Source of the DNA: Mycolicibacterium goodii
GTDB lineage: Bacteria > Actinomycetota > Actinomycetes > Mycobacteriales > Mycobacteriaceae
DNA: 64,000 bases
Assembly (NCBI RefSeq): GCF_001187505.1
Contig: NZ_CP012150.1
Coordinates: forward strand, 3,906,001 to 3,970,000
Direction: 5' to 3'
Part shown: positions 33,361 through 45,684 of the stretch, piece after piece
Position numbering within the stretch: position 1 is the stretch's first letter
How the letters are laid out: each line of letters opens with the position of its first letter
Notes under the pieces: model-generated
The model's database searches: none
What the model was told of the DNA's origin: nothing
The model's input: only the letters and a program-made list of their open reading frames with translations
Made by a program: the position numbers and the translations under genes

Positions 33361-34248
33361 TCAAGAAGACCGGCTTTCGGCGAGCAACATGTCGCGCACC
33401 GCGGAGTGGGTGTGGCGCTGCCACAGCGCCTGCACGCCGACGAGCAGTTCGGGCAGCAGATCGACCACGACGACGCGGCCGTCCATCGCCGGGCCTGCGG
33501 GGGAGGTGACGAACGCGATGGCATCGGTGGTCAGCGGGGCCGCCACCGTCGCCGCGCCCTGCACCCGGCTGACCACGTAGTCGGGTTCGAAACCGGCGCG
33601 ACGGCATGCGCCCATGAGGAAGTCGCTGTAGTACGACGCGCCGGGCGGCGCCCACAACGCGATACGTTCCCCGGCAACGTCGCCGATGTCGACGACAGAT
33701 TTGCCCGCGAGGCGGTGTTCACGCGGCAGCGCGAGCCGGACCCGGTCGAACCCAAGGACCGCTGTGGCGACCGCACTGGTCGGCACGACGCCGCGGCGCA
33801 GCCCCAGGTGCACGGTGCCGTCGAGCACCGCCTCGACGAGCCCGTCGGGGTAGAACTGCCGGAACGTGAAGGAGACCTCGGGGAAACCGATGATGGCCCG
33901 TTCGACGTGTTTGTAGGCCTCCATGCCGCTGAGCGCGGGGGTGTGGCCGATGCCGAAGACCTCGTCGGCGCCGCCGGCGGCCCGCTCGACGCGCGCGGCG
34001 ACGGTGTGGGCGGCGGCGAGCAACGGGCGTCCCTCGGTCAGCAGCACCTCGCCGGCGCGGGTGAGTCGCAGGCGACGGCCCTCGCGGTGAAACAGCGCCG
34101 CGCCAAGCTGCTTTTCCAGTTGCTGGATCGAGGCGCTGAGGGCCTGCTGGCTAAGGTGAAGCAGCTCCGCCGCGGCGGTGACGCTCCCGGCGTCGGCGAC
34201 CGACACAAAATGACGCAACCGTCGAAGATCAGGTATTTGGTCGGCCAT
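33361..34248 (-). CDS. LysR family transcriptional regulator
   Basis: This 295-residue LysR protein has an N-terminal winged helix (LRRLRHFVSVADAGSVTAAAELLHLSQQALSASIQQLE, read in short pieces) and a periplasmic-binding-like effector domain. It is divergent from the SDR gene at 34334, the classical layout for a LysR regulator and its target. A possible ACAA-N7-TTGT half-site pair lies between them. The ligand is unknown. Confidence 0.9.
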   Translation of the reverse strand: MADQIPDLRRLRHFVSVADAGSVTAAAELLHLSQQALSASIQQLEKQLGAALFHREGRRLRLTRAGEVLLTEGRPLLAAAHTVAARVERAAGGADEVFGIGHTPALSGMEAYKHVERAIIGFPEVSFTFRQFYPDGLVEAVLDGTVHLGLRRGVVPTSAVATAVLGFDRVRLALPREHRLAGKSVVDIGDVAGERIALWAPPGASYYSDFLMGACRRAGFEPDYVVSRVQGAATVAAPLTTDAIAFVTSPAGPAMDGRVVVVDLLPELLVGVQALWQRHTHSAVRDMLLAESRSS

Positions 34249-34261
34249 GCGGCCACCCTAT

Positions 34262-34276
34262 ACAAACAACACTTGT
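34262..34276. promoter_or_regulatory. Possible LysR-box (ACAA-N7-TTGT)
   Basis: A short inverted repeat, ACAA at 34262-34265 and TTGT at 34273-34276, lies 13 bases from the LysR start and 58 from the SDR start. Spacing resembles a T-N11-A LysR box, but the arms are short and chance is a real possibility. Confidence 0.3.
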
Positions 34277-34333
34277 GAAAACGTCACGGATTTGTGTTTC
34301 TCTGCTGTGGACATCGGAACTAGCGTACGGTTC

Positions 34334-35083
34334 ATGGGCAAATTGGAAGGTAAGTCTGCAGTGGTAGCTGCCGGGGCGAAGAACCTCGGCGGGTTGATCA
34401 GCACGACGTTGGCTTCGAGGGGTGTCAACGTCGCGGTGCACTACAACAGCGCGTCCACCGAGGCCGATGCCGATGCGACCGTGGCGGCCGTACAGGACGC
34501 AGGCGTCAAGGCCGTCAAGGTCCAGGGCGACCTGACCGTACCCGCCAATGTCGAGAAGCTCTTCGACGCGGCGGTCGACGCGTTCGGCGGTGTCGACATC
34601 GCGATCAACACCGTCGGCAAGGTGCTGCGCAAACCGATCGCCGAAACCACTGAAGCCGAATATGATTCGATGTTCGACATCAACGCCAAGGCCGCCTACT
34701 TCTTCCTGCAGCAGGCGGGCAGGCGCCTCAACGACGACGGGTCGATCGTCACGATCGTGACGGCCCTGCTGGCGGCCTACACCGACGGCTACTCCACCTA
34801 CGCGGGATCCAAGAGCCCGGTCGAACACTTCACCCGTGCGGCGTCGAAGGAGTTCGGCGTGCGCGGGATCAACGTCAACAACATCGCACCCGGGCCGATG
34901 GACACCCCGTTCTTCTACCCGCAGGAGACCCCCGAACGCGTCGAGTTCCACAAGTCGCAGGCCATGTACAACCGGTTGACCGACATCACCGACATCGCCC
35001 CGCTGGCGGTGTTCCTCGCCGATGAGGGGCACTGGATCAACGGCCAGACGCTGTTCGCCAACGGCGGTTACACCACCCGTTAG
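34334..35083 (+). CDS. SDR family oxidoreductase, LysR-linked
   Basis: This 249-residue short-chain dehydrogenase has the cofactor motif VAAGAKNLGGLIS in place of the usual TGxxxGIG, together with HYNSAS at the NADP-specificity loop, NTVGK in place of NNAG, and the active-site YAGSK (Tyr-x3-Lys). The atypical glycine motif places it with the divergent enoyl-reductase-like or complex SDRs. ATG 34334 (MGKLEGKSAVV) is chosen by homology; the frame is open upstream. It is probably regulated by the divergent LysR protein. The substrate is unknown. Confidence 0.85.
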   Translation: MGKLEGKSAVVAAGAKNLGGLISTTLASRGVNVAVHYNSASTEADADATVAAVQDAGVKAVKVQGDLTVPANVEKLFDAAVDAFGGVDIAINTVGKVLRKPIAETTEAEYDSMFDINAKAAYFFLQQAGRRLNDDGSIVTIVTALLAAYTDGYSTYAGSKSPVEHFTRAASKEFGVRGINVNNIAPGPMDTPFFYPQETPERVEFHKSQAMYNRLTDITDIAPLAVFLADEGHWINGQTLFANGGYTTR

Positions 35084-35089
35084 CACTGC

Positions 35090-35147
35090 CGAGCAGACGC
35101 AAAATTGCCTCTTTTCGCGGGAAAAGAGGCAATTTTGCGTCTGCTCG
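35090..35147. terminator. Palindrome of the GAGCAGAC family, copy B (perfect 27-bp stem)
   Basis: Arms 35090-35116 and 35121-35147 are exact complements around the loop GCGG. It lies between the convergent SDR (ends 35083) and accD6 (ends 35175) and should terminate both. It shares outer arms with copies A and C but has a different inner stem. Confidence 0.88.
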
Positions 35148-35174
35148 CGGGAGAAAGCCGCGCGCTGGAAAGGG

Positions 35175-36599
35175 TTACAGCGGGATGTTCTTGTGGCGAC
35201 CGCGGCGGTGCGGGGCCTCGGCAAGAGCCTGCGTGAGCTTGCTGCGGGTGTGTGACGGGTCGATCTTCTCGTCGACCACGCCGATCTCGATCGCCGAATC
35301 CACGCCGCCCGCGATCCTTTCGTGCTCGACCGCCAACTGCTCGTGCAGGGCCTCGCGCTCGGCGACGTCCTCGACCGCGGCCAGCTTCTTCTTGTGCAGG
35401 ATGCCGACGGCGGCCTTGGCGCCCATGACGGCGACCTCGGCGTCCGGCCACGCGAAGACCTTGGTGGCATTCAGCGACCGCGAGTTCATCGCGATGTAGG
35501 CGCCGCCGTAGATCTTGCGGGTCACCAGGGTGACGCGAGGAACCGTCGACTCACCGAACGCGTGCAGCAGCTTGGCGCCGCGGCGCACCACCCCGCCCCA
35601 TTCCTGATCCACACCGGGCAGGTAACCGGGCACGTCGACGATGACCACCAGCGGGATGCCGAACGCATCGCACAGGCGCACGAAACGCGCTGACTTCTCG
35701 GCGCTTTCGGAGTTCAGGCAACCACCCAGACGCAGCGGGTTGTTTGCGATGACGCCGACGGTGCGCCCGGCGAGCCGGCCCAGACCGACCACGATGGACG
35801 GGGCCCACTTGGCCTGGAACTCCTCGAAGGGCACGCCCTCGTCGAGCAGCGCGTGCACCAGCGGGTGCACGTCGTAGGCGCGGCGTGCGGACTCCGGCAG
35901 CAGCGCGTGCAGGTCGGAATCGCCTGCCTCGGCCTTGCTGCGATCGAAATGGCCCTGCTGGCAGAACAATCCGACCAGACGACGACCACGCTCGTAGGCG
36001 TCGAGTTCGTCGTCGGCGACGATGTGGCACACACCGGACTTCTTGTGATGTGCTTCCGGGCCGCCCAAGGACACCATGTCGACGTCCTCGCCGGTCACGC
36101 TGCGCACCACGTCCGGGCCGGTGACGAACACCTTGCTGTCCGGCGCCATCACGATGACGTCGGTGAGCGCGGGGCCGTAGGCGGCGCCGCCCGCGGCGAA
36201 CCCGACCACCACCGAGATCTGCGGGATGTAACCCGACGCCCGGATCATGGCCTCGAACATCAGGCCGACCGCATGCAGTGCCTTGACACCCTCGGCCAGC
36301 CGCGCCCCACCGGAATGCCAGATGCCCACGATCGGGCTCTGCTCCTCGATGGCGAGGTCATAGGCGTCGACGATGTGCGCGCAGCCCTCGACACCCATGG
36401 CGCCGCCCATGACGGTGCCGTCGGTGCAGAAGGCGATGGTGCGCACACCGTTGACGGTGCCTGCGGCGGCCAGCACGCCGGAGCGGTCACGCTCGTGGAG
36501 AAGCTCGACCGAGCCGTCGTCGAAGAACGTGCTCAGACGGAGCAGCGGATCGCGCGGATCGAGTGATTCCGCAGCCGCCTCGGGGGCCATGATCGTCAT
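35175..36599 (-). CDS. accD6: Acyl-CoA carboxylase beta subunit (acetyl/propionyl-CoA carboxyltransferase) AccD6
   Basis: This 474-residue carboxyltransferase has two crotonase-like halves: VNGVRTIAFCTDGTVMGGAMG with GIWHSGGARLAEGV, and later VIVDVPGYLPGVDQEWGGVVRRGAKLL (oxyanion-hole glycines, quoted in part). It makes malonyl-CoA with a biotinylated alpha subunit and so supplies FAS-II. It is the last gene of fabD-acpM-kasA-kasB-accD6, 68 bases after kasB, with AGGAGG before ATG 36599. Length and place match mycobacterial AccD6. Confidence 0.95.
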   Translation of the reverse strand: MTIMAPEAAAESLDPRDPLLRLSTFFDDGSVELLHERDRSGVLAAAGTVNGVRTIAFCTDGTVMGGAMGVEGCAHIVDAYDLAIEEQSPIVGIWHSGGARLAEGVKALHAVGLMFEAMIRASGYIPQISVVVGFAAGGAAYGPALTDVIVMAPDSKVFVTGPDVVRSVTGEDVDMVSLGGPEAHHKKSGVCHIVADDELDAYERGRRLVGLFCQQGHFDRSKAEAGDSDLHALLPESARRAYDVHPLVHALLDEGVPFEEFQAKWAPSIVVGLGRLAGRTVGVIANNPLRLGGCLNSESAEKSARFVRLCDAFGIPLVVIVDVPGYLPGVDQEWGGVVRRGAKLLHAFGESTVPRVTLVTRKIYGGAYIAMNSRSLNATKVFAWPDAEVAVMGAKAAVGILHKKKLAAVEDVAEREALHEQLAVEHERIAGGVDSAIEIGVVDEKIDPSHTRSKLTQALAEAPHRRGRHKNIPL

Positions 36600-36667
36600 A
36601 CAAACCTCCTGTAGCCCGTCGGACTTGCGGCTGACGGCCTTGAAAAAATATTCAACTCGGTTGAGTG

Positions 36668-37921
36668 TCAGTACTTTCCGAAGGCGAGCGCGACGTTGTG
36701 CCCACCGAATCCGAACGAATTGTTGATCGCGTACTTGTAATCGCCCTGCCGTGGCTCGCCGGCGACAACGTCCAGATCGATTTCGGGATCCAGGTTGTGC
36801 AGGTTGCGCGTCGGCGGGATGATTCCGTCCCGCAACGCCAGGACCGTGAGGATGGATTCGACCGCGCCCACCGCGCCGACCGAGTGGCCGAGCGCGGACT
36901 TCGGTGCGTACACCGCAGGCTTGTGGCCGCCCATCGCGTTGTTGATTGCCTTGCCTTCGGCCACGTCGCCGACGTTGGTGCCGGTCGCATGCGCGTTGAC
37001 GTGGTCGATGTCGGTGGGCTTGAGACCGGCGAGTTCGATCGCGCGGGTCATGGCGTAGCCGGCCTGCTCACCGTTGGGATCCGGCGCCACGATGTGGTAG
37101 CCGTCCGAGGTGACGCTGGCGCCCATGAGCCGGCCCAGGATGTTGGCGCCGCGCGCCTTGGCGTGCTCCTCGGTCTCGATGACCATGAGCGCACCGGCCT
37201 CGCCGAACACGAACCCGTTGCGGTCCTTGTCGAACGGCTTGCAGGCACCCTCCGGGTCGTCGTTGCTGTTGGACAGCACGATCCGCATCTGCGCGAAGCC
37301 CGCGATCGGCACGGCTTCGATCTTGGTCTCCACGCCACCGCAGATGGCGATGTCGGCCTCACCGAGCACGATGTTGCGCCATGCGTTGGCGATCGCCTCC
37401 GAACCGGAGGCACAGGCTGAGATCGACGTGCACACACCGGCCTTGGCCTGACGTTCGAGACCGATGGCGGCGGCGGCACCGTTGGGCATGTACATCTGCA
37501 CGACCAACGGGGACACCGCGCGCAGACCCTTGGCCCGCATGCCGTCGTAGGCGAACACGAGTTCCTCGGTGGAACCGAGGCCCGTGCCCATCGACACCAT
37601 GAGACGGCGGGCGTCGACCTCCGGGGAGCCGGCATTGGCCCAGACCCGGCGGCCGAGCACCGTCGCCATCTTCTGCAAATATGACAACCGGCGCAGTTCG
37701 ACCCTGGTCAGTTCGGAATCGAACTCCTCCAGGAGATGTCCGCCGATGCGAACCGGCAGGTTGTACTGCTCGACGAACGGGTCCGTGAGCTTACGGATAC
37801 CGCTCTGACCGTCGAGCAGCTTCTTCCAGGTGCTTTCTGCATCCGTCGCCAGCGCCGTTGACATCGCAACGCCGGTGACGACCACGTCGGGAAGACCGTT
37901 CCCCGTGGACAGTGCCGCCAT
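36668..37921 (-). CDS. kasB: Beta-ketoacyl-ACP synthase KasB
   Basis: This 417-residue thiolase-fold condensing enzyme has Cys170 in the active-site segment [12 protein letters not shown], then the His of [10 protein letters not shown] and the Lys/His of [12 protein letters not shown]. KasB extends meromycolic acyl chains on AcpM to full length in FAS-II. It follows kasA by 29 bases and precedes accD6. Its order after kasA and the N-terminal [17 protein letters not shown] support KasB and not a second KasA. Confidence 0.95.
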   Translation of the reverse strand: MAALSTGNGLPDVVVTGVAMSTALATDAESTWKKLLDGQSGIRKLTDPFVEQYNLPVRIGGHLLEEFDSELTRVELRRLSYLQKMATVLGRRVWANAGSPEVDARRLMVSMGTGLGSTEELVFAYDGMRAKGLRAVSPLVVQMYMPNGAAAAIGLERQAKAGVCTSISACASGSEAIANAWRNIVLGEADIAICGGVETKIEAVPIAGFAQMRIVLSNSNDDPEGACKPFDKDRNGFVFGEAGALMVIETEEHAKARGANILGRLMGASVTSDGYHIVAPDPNGEQAGYAMTRAIELAGLKPTDIDHVNAHATGTNVGDVAEGKAINNAMGGHKPAVYAPKSALGHSVGAVGAVESILTVLALRDGIIPPTRNLHNLDPEIDLDVVAGEPRQGDYKYAINNSFGFGGHNVALAFGKY

Positions 37922-37950
37922 ATTTACGCGATTCTTTCCTTTAGTGAGAC

Positions 37951-39201
37951 TCAGTAACGTCCGAACGCCAGAGCCACATTGTGGCCGCCGAACCCGAACG
38001 AGTTGTTGATGGCGTACTTGTATTCGCCGTACCGAGGCTCGCCTGCAACGATATCGAGATCGATCTCCGGATCAGGGGTCTCGTAGTTGAGCGTCGGAGG
38101 GATGACGCCGTCCCGGAGAGCCAGGACCGTAAGGGCCGACTCCAGCGCACCGACCGCACCGATGGAGTGCCCGAGCGCGGACTTCGGGGCGTACACCGCG
38201 GCGTGTTCCACACCGGCAACCCGGATGGCGTTGGCCTCGGCGGTGTCCCCGATCGGGGTGGCGGTGGCGTGGGCGTTGACGTGGTCGATGTCCTTGGGGT
38301 CGAGCCCCGCGGTCTCCATCGCCCGCTTCATCGCCTGACCGGCGCGCAGACCGTCGGCGGCCGGGGCCACCATGTGGAACGCGTCGGACGTGATGCCCGC
38401 CCCCAGCAGACGCGCCAGCGGCTTGGCACCGCGCGCCTTGGCGTGCTCTTCGGTCTCGATGATCATCATCGCGCCGGCCTCGCCGAACACGAATCCGTCC
38501 CGGTCCTTGTCGAACGGACGCGACGCGCCCTGCGGGTCTTCGTTGCGGGTGCTCATCGCGCGCATCATCGAGAACGCCGCGATCGGCAACGCCTCGATAC
38601 CGCCTTCGACACCACCGCAGACCGCGAAATCGGCGTCGCCCATGACGATCTGACGCCACGCGTGCGCGATGGCCTCAGAACCCGACGAACAGGCCGACAC
38701 CGGCGTGATGACACCGGCGCGGGCGCCGAGCTCAAGCCCGACGACGGCTGCTGCGCCGTTGGGCATGATCATCTGCACCGCGAGCGGGGACACCTTGCGG
38801 GGCCCGCCCTCGTTCATCGCGTCGTAGGTCTCGACGATCTTCTCGCCGCCGCCGAGCCCGGTGCCGACGACGACCGCGAAGCGGTCCGGATCGACCTCGG
38901 GCGAGCCTGCGGACTCCCACAGCTGCTTGCTGAGGAACTTCGACATGCGCTGGACGTAGGACATGCGGCGCATGTCCAGACGAGTCATGTGATCGTCGAT
39001 GTTGTCGACCAGGTGCCCGCCGATCCGCACCGGCAGGTCCCACTTGGTGACGAACTCATCTTCGAGGACGCGGATACCGCTCTCGCCGGCCAGCAGGCCC
39101 TTCCACGTGCTCTCGATGTCCGGCGCGATCGACGTCGTCGCCGTGACGGCGGTTACCACCACATTGGGGTAACCGCCGTTGGCAGTGGAAGGCCTGGTCA
39201 C
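37951..39201 (-). CDS. kasA: Beta-ketoacyl-ACP synthase KasA
   Basis: The 416-residue protein carries Cys171 ([13 protein letters not shown]), His311 ([10 protein letters not shown]), Lys340 and His345 ([10 protein letters not shown]), the same numbering as M. tuberculosis KasA. It condenses malonyl-AcpM with acyl-AcpM to start long-chain elongation and is the target of thiolactomycin. The GTG start at 39201 overlaps the acpM TGA (GTGA), so translation is coupled. Confidence 0.97.
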   Translation of the reverse strand: MTRPSTANGGYPNVVVTAVTATTSIAPDIESTWKGLLAGESGIRVLEDEFVTKWDLPVRIGGHLVDNIDDHMTRLDMRRMSYVQRMSKFLSKQLWESAGSPEVDPDRFAVVVGTGLGGGEKIVETYDAMNEGGPRKVSPLAVQMIMPNGAAAVVGLELGARAGVITPVSACSSGSEAIAHAWRQIVMGDADFAVCGGVEGGIEALPIAAFSMMRAMSTRNEDPQGASRPFDKDRDGFVFGEAGAMMIIETEEHAKARGAKPLARLLGAGITSDAFHMVAPAADGLRAGQAMKRAMETAGLDPKDIDHVNAHATATPIGDTAEANAIRVAGVEHAAVYAPKSALGHSIGAVGALESALTVLALRDGVIPPTLNYETPDPEIDLDIVAGEPRYGEYKYAINNSFGFGGHNVALAFGRY

Positions 39202-39497
39202 TGGTCTGCCGCGAACTTCTCACGCAGGGCAGCAGCGGCCTCGGGGTTCTCTTCCTCGAGCTTCTGGATGTAGGCAACCACGTCGCCCACGGTGCGCAGA
39301 CCGGCCAGATCCTCGTCGGGGATCTTCACGCCGTACTTGTCCTCGGTCTGCACGGCGATCTCGACCATCGACAGCGAGTCGATGTCCAGGTCGTCGACGA
39401 AGCTCTTCTCCGGGGTGACCTCGGACGGCTCGATACCGGTGACCTCTTCGATGATCTCCGCGAGACCGGCGATGATTTCTTCCTGGGTGGCGGCCAC
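39198..39497 (-). CDS. acpM: Meromycolate-extension acyl carrier protein AcpM
   Basis: This acidic 99-residue acyl carrier protein attaches phosphopantetheine at Ser41 in [12 protein letters not shown]. The C-terminal extension of about 20 residues beyond a normal ACP is the mycobacterial AcpM feature. It carries growing chains for FAS-II. A GAAGGAG site precedes ATG 39497, and the stop overlaps the kasA start. Confidence 0.97.
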   Translation of the reverse strand: MAATQEEIIAGLAEIIEEVTGIEPSEVTPEKSFVDDLDIDSLSMVEIAVQTEDKYGVKIPDEDLAGLRTVGDVVAYIQKLEEENPEAAAALREKFAADQ

Positions 39498-39578
39498 TGT
39501 GGCTCCTTCATTGTTGTTGACAACCCCTCCGGCTGTGGAGGGTTCATTCCGGACGTTTGTTATGCGGTTGTGCCGGAC

Positions 39579-40511
39579 CTACAGCTGGTCCAGACCGTCC
39601 AGGTCTTGTGGGGACTTGATGGCGCGCGTCGGCGTGCCCTTCAGTTCGCGCTTGGCGATGCCCACCAGCGTGCCTGCCGGCGGGAATTCGACGATCCCGG
39701 CGGACTCCGCATTCTGGAAGCGATCGCGCAGCGTGGCGGTGCACAGATCCCAGCGCACCGGCTTGGTGAGTTGTGCGACGAGCTTCTCCATCGCATCGGC
39801 GGCCGACGACACCGGCTGACCATCCGCATTCGACAGTAGTGTCGCCGTCGGCTCGCTGGTCGTTACCGACTGAGCGGCGGCGGCGTAACCGTCGAGCGCC
39901 GAGGCCATGTAGTGGGTGTGGAACGCCCCGGCCGTCGCCAGCTTACGCACGCGGGCCTTGGCCGGCGGATCCTCGGCGAGCTTGTCGAGGGCCGCGACCG
40001 CGCCTGCGGCGACGATCTGCCCGGCGGCGTTGCGGTTGGCCGGGATCAGGTCCAGCGCCTCGAGACGGGCCAGCACCTCGGCCTCGTCGCCGCCGAGCAC
40101 CGCGGCCATACCGGTGGGCTCGAGCGCGCAGGCCTTGGCCATCTCGGCGCCGCGGGTCGCGGCCAGCTTGACCGCGTCGTCGGCGGAGATGACGCCTGCG
40201 ATGGCGTATGCGGCGATCTCGCCGACCGAGTGGCCTGCGACAATCGTCTCCGCGGCGGTGTACCCGCGCTTGGTGAGTTCTTCGTGCGCCAGCAGGGTGG
40301 CGGCGACCACGAGCGGCTGGGTCACCGCGGTGTCGGTGATCTCCTCGGCCGTCGCGGTGGTGCCCAGCGTGGTCAGGTCCAGACTGCTGATCTGCGACCA
40401 GGCGGCCAGACGGTCGGCGGCACCTGGCAGCTCCAACCAGGGGGTGAGCATGCCGGGCGTCTGCGAGCCCTGTCCAGGGGCGAGCAATGCGAGCACGGGT
40501 CCTTGAGGCAC
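39579..40511 (-). CDS. fabD: Malonyl-CoA:ACP transacylase FabD (MCAT)
   Basis: This 310-residue acyltransferase has LLAPGQGSQTPGM near the N-terminus, the nucleophile Ser95 in AGHSVGEIAAY and the catalytic His in GAFHTHYM. It transfers malonate from CoA to AcpM. GTG 40511 begins the FAS-II operon; MabR-type palindrome TTTTGT-N9-ACAAAA lies about 70 bases upstream. The gap to acpM is 81 bases. Confidence 0.95.
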   Translation of the reverse strand: MPQGPVLALLAPGQGSQTPGMLTPWLELPGAADRLAAWSQISSLDLTTLGTTATAEEITDTAVTQPLVVAATLLAHEELTKRGYTAAETIVAGHSVGEIAAYAIAGVISADDAVKLAATRGAEMAKACALEPTGMAAVLGGDEAEVLARLEALDLIPANRNAAGQIVAAGAVAALDKLAEDPPAKARVRKLATAGAFHTHYMASALDGYAAAAQSVTTSEPTATLLSNADGQPVSSAADAMEKLVAQLTKPVRWDLCTATLRDRFQNAESAGIVEFPPAGTLVGIAKRELKGTPTRAIKSPQDLDGLDQL

Positions 40512-40577
40512 GTCATTAAGAGAACACTGTGAAGACGGTTTTGCGCGGTGTAAGAGATTATGAACCTTGTCTTATGT

Positions 40578-40598
40578 TTTTGTAGGGTCTCCACAAAA
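40578..40598. promoter_or_regulatory. MabR-type operator in the FAS-II promoter (TTTTGT-N9-ACAAAA)
   Basis: A perfect inverted repeat, TTTTGT at 40578-40583 and ACAAAA at 40593-40598 with nine bases between, lies in the 157-base gap between mabR and fabD. As I recall, this is the motif reported for MabR control of fasII. The rest of that gap is AT-richer than the surroundings and must hold the operon promoter. Confidence 0.8.
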
Positions 40599-40668
40599 GT
40601 GCATGTGATGCGACCGCTTCGATACCGGACCGCGATCTGTGATCCGCGCCTCACCACCGCAGGCGGTC

Positions 40669-41955
40669 TCAGCGGGTCCTCGGGCCGCTCGACGTCGCCG
40701 GACGAATCGTGGGCACCACGCTGACCGCGCTGTTTGTCGTGCTCGCCTGATACGCGTGTTTGCTCAGCCGTCCCACGGTCGACGCCACGCGCAACACATA
40801 GGCGTCCCTGGGCAACGCCGGATCGCGCCCGGTGAAGTCCGCGATGCGGCGCAGACGGTAGCGAACCGTATTTGGATGAACGAACAATTTGCGTGCGCAA
40901 GCTTCAATGGCGCCGCCGGAGTCGAGAAACGCATCCAGCGTCTCGGTGAGCGCCGGTCCGGCGTCGGCAAGCGGACGCATCACCTCGGTTTCCAGCGCGG
41001 CCACGGCATCGGCGTCACCCAACAGCGCCCGCTCGGGCAACAGCTCGCGGGCCGACACCGGACGCGGCGCGCTCGGCCACCCGGCGACCGCGTTCATGCC
41101 CGAAATCGCTTCTGTCGCACTGCGATGCGCGGCGGTCAGGGTGGGGGTGGTGGGCCCGATCACCACGGGCCCGTCGGCGAACACCGACATCAGGTCGGCG
41201 AGAAAACGGTCGGTCGCCGACAGCGGGCCCGACACGATCGTCACCAGCCACGTGCCGTGCACATCCGACAGCGCGGCCCGGTCGTTGCGGCGCACGACGT
41301 CGTGCACGTCGTCGCGCGCCATCTCGATCCGATCGGCGCGCGGCAAACCCACGATCACCGTTGCGGGCGCGGTCGCATCCCAGTTCAGCGCCGCGGCCTG
41401 CGACTGCAACTCCGCACCCGTGTCGCCACGGACCACCGCGTCGACGATGTTGGCCTCCATCCGGATGTCCCACGCGCCGCGGGCCTCGGCCTGATCGGCG
41501 TACGCGCTCGCCGCCGCGAACGCCAGATCCCGGCTGTAGCGCAGGATGCCCGCGGTCAGCGCGGTGAGCTGCTCCTCGGACCGCGCCAGCAGCGGCACGG
41601 CCTCCTCGAAGAACTCCATCGACGTGCGCACCATCTCCACCGACTGCCGCAGCGCGACACGCCGGCGCAGATCCTGCGGCACCACCTCGAACGCCTGCGC
41701 GGTGTAGCCGACGTCGCTCTGCGGGTTGCGCATCCACTCGACGAAGTTGACGACGGCGGTCTGCACCACCAGCTGCACGCTGGCCCGCTGCGATGCGTCG
41801 AGCTCGGCGAAGAACGGCAGCCGCTGCTCCATGGCGTGCACGGCCTCGGTCGCCAACCGCCCCGAGTACTGCTTCAGGCGGCGCAACAGCGAGTCGGGCA
41901 CCGCCTCCAGGACCTCGACCGTGGACTTCGGCGGGACGAACCGATTGTCGGGCAT
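40669..41955 (-). CDS. mabR: PucR/CdaR-family regulator MabR of the FAS-II operon
   Basis: The 428-residue protein ends in a PucR-type helix-turn-helix (CARKLFVHPNTVRYRLRRIADFTG in part). In front of it are a GGDEF-like CdaR linker region and an N-terminal domain of about 170 residues. Position directly upstream of fabD on the same strand, and length close to M. tuberculosis Rv2242, identify it as MabR, which binds the fasII promoter and is reported essential in M. smegmatis. The first codons (MPDNRFVPPKSTVEVLE) fit the family start. Confidence 0.9.
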   Translation of the reverse strand: MPDNRFVPPKSTVEVLEAVPDSLLRRLKQYSGRLATEAVHAMEQRLPFFAELDASQRASVQLVVQTAVVNFVEWMRNPQSDVGYTAQAFEVVPQDLRRRVALRQSVEMVRTSMEFFEEAVPLLARSEEQLTALTAGILRYSRDLAFAAASAYADQAEARGAWDIRMEANIVDAVVRGDTGAELQSQAAALNWDATAPATVIVGLPRADRIEMARDDVHDVVRRNDRAALSDVHGTWLVTIVSGPLSATDRFLADLMSVFADGPVVIGPTTPTLTAAHRSATEAISGMNAVAGWPSAPRPVSARELLPERALLGDADAVAALETEVMRPLADAGPALTETLDAFLDSGGAIEACARKLFVHPNTVRYRLRRIADFTGRDPALPRDAYVLRVASTVGRLSKHAYQASTTNSAVSVVPTIRPATSSGPRTR

Positions 41956-42000
41956 GTCTAAAAGCTACGCCTGGTTTCTGGCGGTTTCCTCCAACGTTCC

Positions 42001-42068
42001 CTGCGCGAGCAGACGTGGCGGTACCCCGAGAACGCCATTTCGGGGTACCTACGCGTCTGCTCGCGCAG
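42001..42068. terminator. Palindrome of the GAGCAGAC family, copy C
   Basis: Outer arms 42001-42015 and 42054-42068 are exact complements (CTGCGCGAGCAGACG). After a four-base mismatch, GGTACCCCGA at 42020-42029 pairs with TCGGGGTACC. It lies just past the aceE stop on the leftward strand and before mabR, so it should end aceE transcripts. Confidence 0.8.
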
Positions 42069-42074
42069 GAGAAC

Positions 42075-44864
<2,790 letters not shown>

Positions 44865-44899
44865 CTTCCGCTCCTTGTTAGGCGGTTACTTAATCGATC

Positions 44900-44916
44900 A
44901 GGTGCTTGTGACACCT
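44900..44916. promoter_or_regulatory. Inverted repeat AGGTG-N7-CACCT upstream of aceE
   Basis: A 17-base palindrome lies 36 bases before the aceE start, in the 157-base divergent gap. It could be an operator or a 5'-UTR hairpin affecting aceE. No known motif is recognised. Confidence 0.4.
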
Positions 44917-45021
44917 ATATCGTCTCCCTATCGTGCCGCATGTGCTCCACAGGGGTGGAAGGTGCGTCCAAGGTGCATTGCACCCGTCCTGATGGCTAAG
45001 AACCGGTAACGTCTGCAGACC

Positions 45022-45597
45022 GTGCCGATGAGTTGGCAGTTTGGGGCGACGTACAAGGTCGCGGGGGTGGCGCTGGGCGGGTCGGCGGTCATCGCGATGG
45101 TGGTTGTCGGATGTTCGACCGTGACCGGCGGTACCGCGCAAGTGGATCCCACCGAGGCGCCCCTGTACCGCGCGTCGGTGTCGGCCTCGATCGAGGCGTC
45201 GTCGCTGACCTCGGCGGCGCGGGAATCCGAACGCCAGGCCACGCTGACCAAGCGCGCGATCCACACCGTGTGTGAGGATCTGAGCACCTCGTCGGTGGAC
45301 GCCATCGACGCCGTCAACGCCTTCATCGAGGCGGCCAACAACAACGCGCCCGACATGTCGGCCAAAGCCGGCCCGGCCGTCGACGCGCTCAACCGCAGCG
45401 CCGACCTGGTCACCTCGGGCATCTCCGACACGCTTCCTGCGGATCTGCGCGACGCACTGACCGAATGGGTCGACGCGGTGCGGGCGGTGTCGTCGGCGAT
45501 CTCGGGCAATGCCTCACCGGACGTGTTCAACGCGGCCTCGGACCGGTCCAACGCCGCGCGGACAGCCGCCCTCGACCGCTGCGACGCCGCCTATTGA
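45022..45597 (+). CDS. Putative lipoprotein (Rv2240c-like)
   Basis: The 191-residue protein has a positively starting N-terminus (MSWQFGATYKVAGVALGG), a hydrophobic stretch and a lipobox ending VVVGC near residue 31, so it is probably lipidated and extracytoplasmic. The remainder is mostly helical, Ala/Ser/Asp-rich, with a Cys late (LDRCDAAY) and one earlier (VCEDLS) that could form a disulfide. The role is unknown. The frame can start at GTG 45022 or ATG 45028. A TAACGT at 45007 is placed like a -10 box, giving a leaderless or nearly leaderless message. Confidence 0.75.
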   Translation: MPMSWQFGATYKVAGVALGGSAVIAMVVVGCSTVTGGTAQVDPTEAPLYRASVSASIEASSLTSAARESERQATLTKRAIHTVCEDLSTSSVDAIDAVNAFIEAANNNAPDMSAKAGPAVDALNRSADLVTSGISDTLPADLRDALTEWVDAVRAVSSAISGNASPDVFNAASDRSNAARTAALDRCDAAY

Positions 45598-45684
45598 CGG
45601 ATTTGATCAGCGAACCTGCCCGCCGGACACCCCCGCAACGGAGGCGGCGTGCGACGATAGGGCGCAACATGCAGGAGCAGCACA

